DNA of 27,272 nt, taken from positions 1 to 27,272 of the forward strand of contig JAFUDW010000220.1 of assembly GCA_017464225.1 (NCBI GenBank), written 5' to 3'. A program made the translations under genes and the position numbers. The notes under the pieces were generated by a model. That model was given only the letters and a program-made list of their open reading frames with translations. It did no database searches and was not told the DNA's origin. Positions within the stretch are counted from its first letter, which is position 1. The number at the start of each line of letters is the position of its first letter. The DNA is from Clostridia bacterium. GTDB taxonomy: Bacteria > Bacillota_A > Clostridia > Christensenellales > Aristaeellaceae. Shown one piece after another: positions 24,325-27,272 of the stretch.

Positions 24325-25122
24325 GTGCTGAAAATCGCTTATCCGGTGGAGGCGCCCGATCACGACGCGGCGCTGATGGCCATGCGCGGGCCCTTTGAGC
24401 CGAACATCGCGGCCTTAAAGGAAATGGGCTACGAGGCTGTGGAGCTGCTGGTCAGGGATCCCGCGGCGCTGGATCGGACAAACTGCGAAGAGATCCTGAA
24501 AAAATACGGCATGGGCGTGGCGGCCCTTTCCACCGCGCCGATGCCCAAGGCCGACGGCGTTGATCTGCAGTCCCCCGAAACCGGAGAGGAGGCCGAGCGG
24601 CGCATACGGGATATGATCGCCCTGGCCGCCCGCTGGAACGGCTGCCCCATCTCCATCGGCAAAGCCCGGGGCTCCCGGAACGGCGGCGATCTGTCCGGAT
24701 TAAAGGAGCGGCTGTCAAGGCTGGATATCCACGCCGCCAGGGCCCATGTGACGCTGGCGCTGGAGCCGCAAAGCCGCACCAACATCGACAGCCTGAATAC
24801 AGTCCGGGAAGCCGAGGCGCTGATCGACGGAATCGGCGGCAAAAGCCTGGGCCTCCACCTGGACACCTACCATATGGACATCGAGGAAAAGGACGCGCCG
24901 GGCGCCATCGCCGCCTGCCGCTATCCCATCGCCTTTGTGCACATGGCCGACCGTGAGCGGCGGGTGCCCGGCACGGGCGGCATCGATTGGCAAGCGCTCC
25001 TCCACGCCTTGAAGCAAAAGGGGTTCACCGGCTGGCTGTCCCCCGAGATCAAGCAGGGAAACGACAGCCGGGAGACCGCGCGGCAGTTCATGGCCTGGGC
25101 GCAAACGCAGGAAGGAATATGA
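24325..25122 (+). CDS. Xylose-isomerase-like TIM barrel (sugar isomerase/epimerase, OtnI-like or OiaC-like)
   Basis: A 265-residue AP-endonuclease-2/xylose-isomerase-like barrel. The usual metal and proton-transfer residues can be seen: E147 (LALEPQS), D180 and H183 (HLDTYHMD), H206 (FVHMAD) and E241 (LSPEIK). In the tetronate pathway OtnI of this superfamily converts 2-oxo- to 3-oxo-tetronate before the kinase acts, which fits the neighbouring kinase and aldolase. Another member type, 3-oxo-isoapionate decarboxylase, also occurs with DUF1537 kinases, so either reaction is possible. It uses a GTG start with GGAGG well placed ahead, four bases after the racemase gene and one base before the kinase gene. 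Confidence 0.78.
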   Translation: MLKIAYPVEAPDHDAALMAMRGPFEPNIAALKEMGYEAVELLVRDPAALDRTNCEEILKKYGMGVAALSTAPMPKADGVDLQSPETGEEAERRIRDMIALAARWNGCPISIGKARGSRNGGDLSGLKERLSRLDIHAARAHVTLALEPQSRTNIDSLNTVREAEALIDGIGGKSLGLHLDTYHMDIEEKDAPGAIAACRYPIAFVHMADRERRVPGTGGIDWQALLHALKQKGFTGWLSPEIKQGNDSRETARQFMAWAQTQEGI

Positions 25123-25123
25123 T

Positions 25124-26344
25124 ATGGCGATTTTCGGTTGTATTGCGGACGATTTTACCGGCGCGAGCGATATGGCGTCCTTTCTGGTAAAGGGCGGCAT
25201 GCGCACGCAGCTGTTCAACGGCGTGCCGGACGGTCCATTGACCTCCTCCGCGGACGGGCTGGTCATCTCCCTGAAAACGCGCACCCAGGAAACGGCCTCC
25301 GCCGTCCGCGATTCGCTGGCGGCGCTGAACTGGCTCAAAGGCCAGGGCTGCACGCATTTCTATATCAAATACTGCTCCACCTTTGATTCCACGCCCGCGG
25401 GGAACATCGGGCCCATTTGCGACGCCGCGCTGGACTGGCTTCAAGAAAAGCACACCGTCCTGTGCCCGGCGCTGCCGGTCAACGGACGAACGGTCAGGGA
25501 GGGCAGGCTTTACGTCAACGGCGTGCCGCTGGATGAAAGCCCCATGCGCAATCACCCGGTGACGCCCATGTGGGACAGCGACCTGCGCAAACTGATGGGG
25601 CCGCAGAGCCGATACGCCGTATACCGGGAAAAAGACGTTCCCTCCTTCGCCGACGCGCCTTACTACGTGGTGCCGGACTGCGAAAAGGATGACGATCTGA
25701 CCGCCATCGCCGCAAAATACGGCGATTGGCCCCTTTTGACCGGGGGAAGCGGTCTGGCGGCGCCGCTGGCAAGGCTTCTGACCCAAGGCGAACGGCAATA
25801 CCTGATCCATAACGAAACCGCCGGCCCCGCCGTGATCCTTGCCGGCAGCTGCAGCGAGCAGACCCGCCGGCAGATTGCCCAATACCGGGAGGCGGGACGC
25901 CCCTGCTATTATTTGGATCCCGTGCGCCTGCTGCGCGGCGAGGAAACGGTGGAAGCGCTGCTGCAGTGGGTCCTGGCCCATCCCTACACCGCGCCGCTGA
26001 TCTATTCCAGCGGCGATCCGGAACAGGTGGCCCAGGCGCAGCGATACGGCAAGGAAAAGATCAGCGCCTTACTGGAATCCGCCATGGCGGAGCTGGCCGC
26101 CCGCTGCGTACAGGCCGGAGTGACGCGGATCATCGTGGCCGGCGGCGAAACGAGCGGCGCCGTCAGCAAGCGGCTGGGTTTTACCAGCTACATCATCGGC
26201 AACAGCATCGCGCCGGGCGTGCCGATCATGATGCCGACCGAGCGGAGCGATATCCGTCTGGTGCTGAAATCGGGCAATTTCGGCGGCGAGGATTTCTTCA
26301 TGCGCGCCGTAGGCATGACGGGAGGCGGCTGCAATGCCCAATAA
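25124..26344 (+). CDS. otnK: Four-carbon acid sugar kinase (DUF1537, OtnK/DtnK family)
   Basis: A 406-residue kinase, close to the usual ~420. The N-terminal domain opens with the hallmark CIADDFTGASDMA (6-18), followed by STFDSTPAGNIGP and LPVNGRTVREGRLYVNG. The C-terminal nucleotide-binding domain has VAGGETSGAVSKRLG (338-352) and KSGNFGGEDFF (382-392). Known members phosphorylate 3-oxo-tetronate, threonate or erythronate at O4 with ATP. With the aldolase next door it should make 3-oxo-tetronate 4-phosphate for decarboxylation. Its end overlaps the aldolase start by 11 bases. Family assignment is secure; whether this is OtnK rather than DtnK or an isoapionate kinase is inferred from neighbours. 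Confidence 0.88.
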   Translation: MAIFGCIADDFTGASDMASFLVKGGMRTQLFNGVPDGPLTSSADGLVISLKTRTQETASAVRDSLAALNWLKGQGCTHFYIKYCSTFDSTPAGNIGPICDAALDWLQEKHTVLCPALPVNGRTVREGRLYVNGVPLDESPMRNHPVTPMWDSDLRKLMGPQSRYAVYREKDVPSFADAPYYVVPDCEKDDDLTAIAAKYGDWPLLTGGSGLAAPLARLLTQGERQYLIHNETAGPAVILAGSCSEQTRRQIAQYREAGRPCYYLDPVRLLRGEETVEALLQWVLAHPYTAPLIYSSGDPEQVAQAQRYGKEKISALLESAMAELAARCVQAGVTRIIVAGGETSGAVSKRLGFTSYIIGNSIAPGVPIMMPTERSDIRLVLKSGNFGGEDFFMRAVGMTGGGCNAQ

Positions 26345-26942
26345 TGTCCATCATGAAACAGAGCAGGCCGTATGGATCGCCCACAGCCTGTTTGAGCGCG
26401 GCAAGGTCACCGGAAGCACGGCAAACCTGAGCTTTCGCATGGACGACAGGATCTACGTCACCGCCAGCGGAAGCAGCTTCGGCCGGCTGGAGAGCGGGGA
26501 TTTTGCCGTAATCGGTCTGGACGGCGCGCGCCTGGAGGATAACGGAAAAAAGCCCAGTAAGGAATGGCCGCTGCATCTGGCCGTTTACCAAAGCCGTCCC
26601 GAGGTGCGGGCCGTGCTGCACACCCACAGCTTTTACAGCGTGGTCTGGAGCTGCCTGCCCCACGAGAACGAAAAGGACTGCATCCCCACGTATACGCCCT
26701 ACCTTCGGATGAAGCTGGGAACGGTGGGTCTGATCCCCTACGCCCCGCCGGGCAGCGAAGCGCTGTTTTCCGCCTTCCGGGAGCATATGGCGGGCAGCGA
26801 CGGCTGGCTCCTCCAAAACCACGGCCCCGTCGTTCCCGGAAAGAGCTTATTGGACGCGTTCTACGCGCTGGAGGAGCTGGAGGAAAGCGCGCGCCTGGCC
26901 TGGGTGCTGAAGGAAGAAAGCACCGCGCTTCTGATTCGCTGA
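26334..26942 (+). CDS. otnC: Class II aldolase-type 3-oxo-tetronate 4-phosphate decarboxylase
   Basis: A 202-residue class II aldolase/adducin-family enzyme, the size of OtnC. The zinc ligands are present: H96 and H98 (LHTHSF) and H163 (LQNHGP), with the catalytic-type E77 (SKEWPLHLAVY). The N-terminal GSTANLSFRM and YVTASGSSFG phosphate-binding loops are typical. It would convert 3-oxo-tetronate 4-phosphate to dihydroxyacetone phosphate and CO2, which feeds glycolysis. It is the last gene of the operon; its ATG lies inside the kinase gene. No strong terminator follows, only the AT-rich TAATC-TACCG-GATTA stem at 26961-26975 and then the dispersed repeat. Confidence 0.85.
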   Translation: MPNNVHHETEQAVWIAHSLFERGKVTGSTANLSFRMDDRIYVTASGSSFGRLESGDFAVIGLDGARLEDNGKKPSKEWPLHLAVYQSRPEVRAVLHTHSFYSVVWSCLPHENEKDCIPTYTPYLRMKLGTVGLIPYAPPGSEALFSAFREHMAGSDGWLLQNHGPVVPGKSLLDAFYALEELEESARLAWVLKEESTALLIR

Positions 26943-26982
26943 TAATTTCAAGCGCATTTTTAATCTACCGGATTATTTTCCG

Positions 26983-27124
26983 GGCGCTGCGGGCCCTCGA
27001 AACCTCTGCGCCAAAGGGATTTCACCCCTTTGGAATCCCGGCGGGCGAACAAGCTTGATGTCACAATCAGGCAATTTCCGCCAGTTAAGCTTTTGGGTTG
27101 TCGCGAAGAGGCTGTCTGAGGCAA
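26983..27124 (+). repeat. Dispersed structured repeat, copy B
   Basis: After the operon end, a hairpin CCAAAGGG...CCCTTTGG (27011-27018 with 27026-27033) precedes the conserved block 27043-27124, which nearly repeats 16994-17076. The flank before the hairpin (CTGCGCC) is also shared, while the hairpin itself differs in sequence. Non-coding. Confidence 0.8.
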
Positions 27125-27272
27125 AAGAAAAGGTTCTTCACGTTTTCTTAGGGGATGGAATCCTTGTCCTCATTTGTGTGACTCGCGGCTGTGCCGCGAA
27201 GTTCTTGCAGTGAAGGGATTTCTGCCACGCATGCAAGCTACGCATGCTATGTCTTATAAACAATCCCCTAAC
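27125..27272. repeat. Palindromic tail of repeat copy B, running to the window edge
   Basis: An outer inverted repeat TTAGGGGAT/ATCCCCTAA (27148-27156 with 27263-27271) encloses a perfect TCGCGGC-TGT-GCCGCGA hairpin (27183-27199) and a GCATGC...GCATGC hairpin (27229-27247). I see no gene in 26943-27272. Confidence 0.55.

Noticed and set aside
26564..27058. A 164-codon plus-strand frame overlapping otnC and running into the repeat
   Set aside because: Shadow of otnC in another frame; its C-terminal part is translated repeat sequence.

Overview
The window looks like a GC-rich chromosome segment from an anaerobic carbohydrate-degrading Bacillota bacterium (Clostridia-like, probably gut or rumen). 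This rests on the protein families (SbcC, degenerate EAL, GH13_18, GH94, AraC/GH2, a TTT transporter), strong purine-rich ribosome binding sites and sigma-A-like promoters. The sequence alone does not allow a genus call. I saw no rRNA, tRNA, CRISPR array, transposase or phage gene.

Region 1 (1-2170): the 3' end of an SbcC nuclease-subunit gene, then a stand-alone EAL-domain protein that has lost catalytic residues, ending in a strong hairpin terminator that belongs to a dispersed repeat.

Region 2 (2178-16855): a glycan-utilisation region. A GH13_18 phosphorylase reads leftward from its own promoter. Next to it lie two broken genes, the C-terminus of a GH38 alpha-mannosidase and the C-terminus of a LysR regulator, each cut off at its N-terminal side at about 4600. 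A rightward AraC / GH2 / DUF5107-TPR operon follows (5008-11094). It converges on a leftward two-gene operon of large GH94-type phosphorylases (16855-11192), with a bidirectional terminator between them. The overall picture is intracellular phosphorolysis of short oligosaccharides.

Region 3 (16856-17597): about 740 bp without a credible gene, built of nested inverted repeats and hairpins. Two diverged copies of one structured element face each other, and a second structured repeat lies between them. Related copies occur at 2090-2168 and 26983-27124, so this is probably a genome-wide dispersed non-coding repeat family.

Region 4 (17598-26942): a divergent LysR regulator and a tightly packed nine-gene operon: beta-decarboxylating dehydrogenase of the isopropylmalate/tartrate family, DUF6282 metal hydrolase, tripartite tricarboxylate transporter TctC-TctB-TctA, Asp/Glu racemase-like protein, xylose-isomerase-like TIM barrel, four-carbon acid sugar kinase (DUF1537) and class II aldolase-type decarboxylase. 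The kinase, aldolase and TIM barrel match the OtnK/OtnC/OtnI logic that turns 2-oxo-tetronates into DHAP. The usual hydroxyisobutyrate-type dehydrogenase is replaced by an isopropylmalate-type enzyme, and a hydrolase and a racemase are added. This looks like a variant acid-sugar or hydroxy-diacid pathway whose substrate cannot be read from the sequence; it is the best candidate here for an undescribed system. The window closes with another copy of the dispersed repeat (26983-27272).
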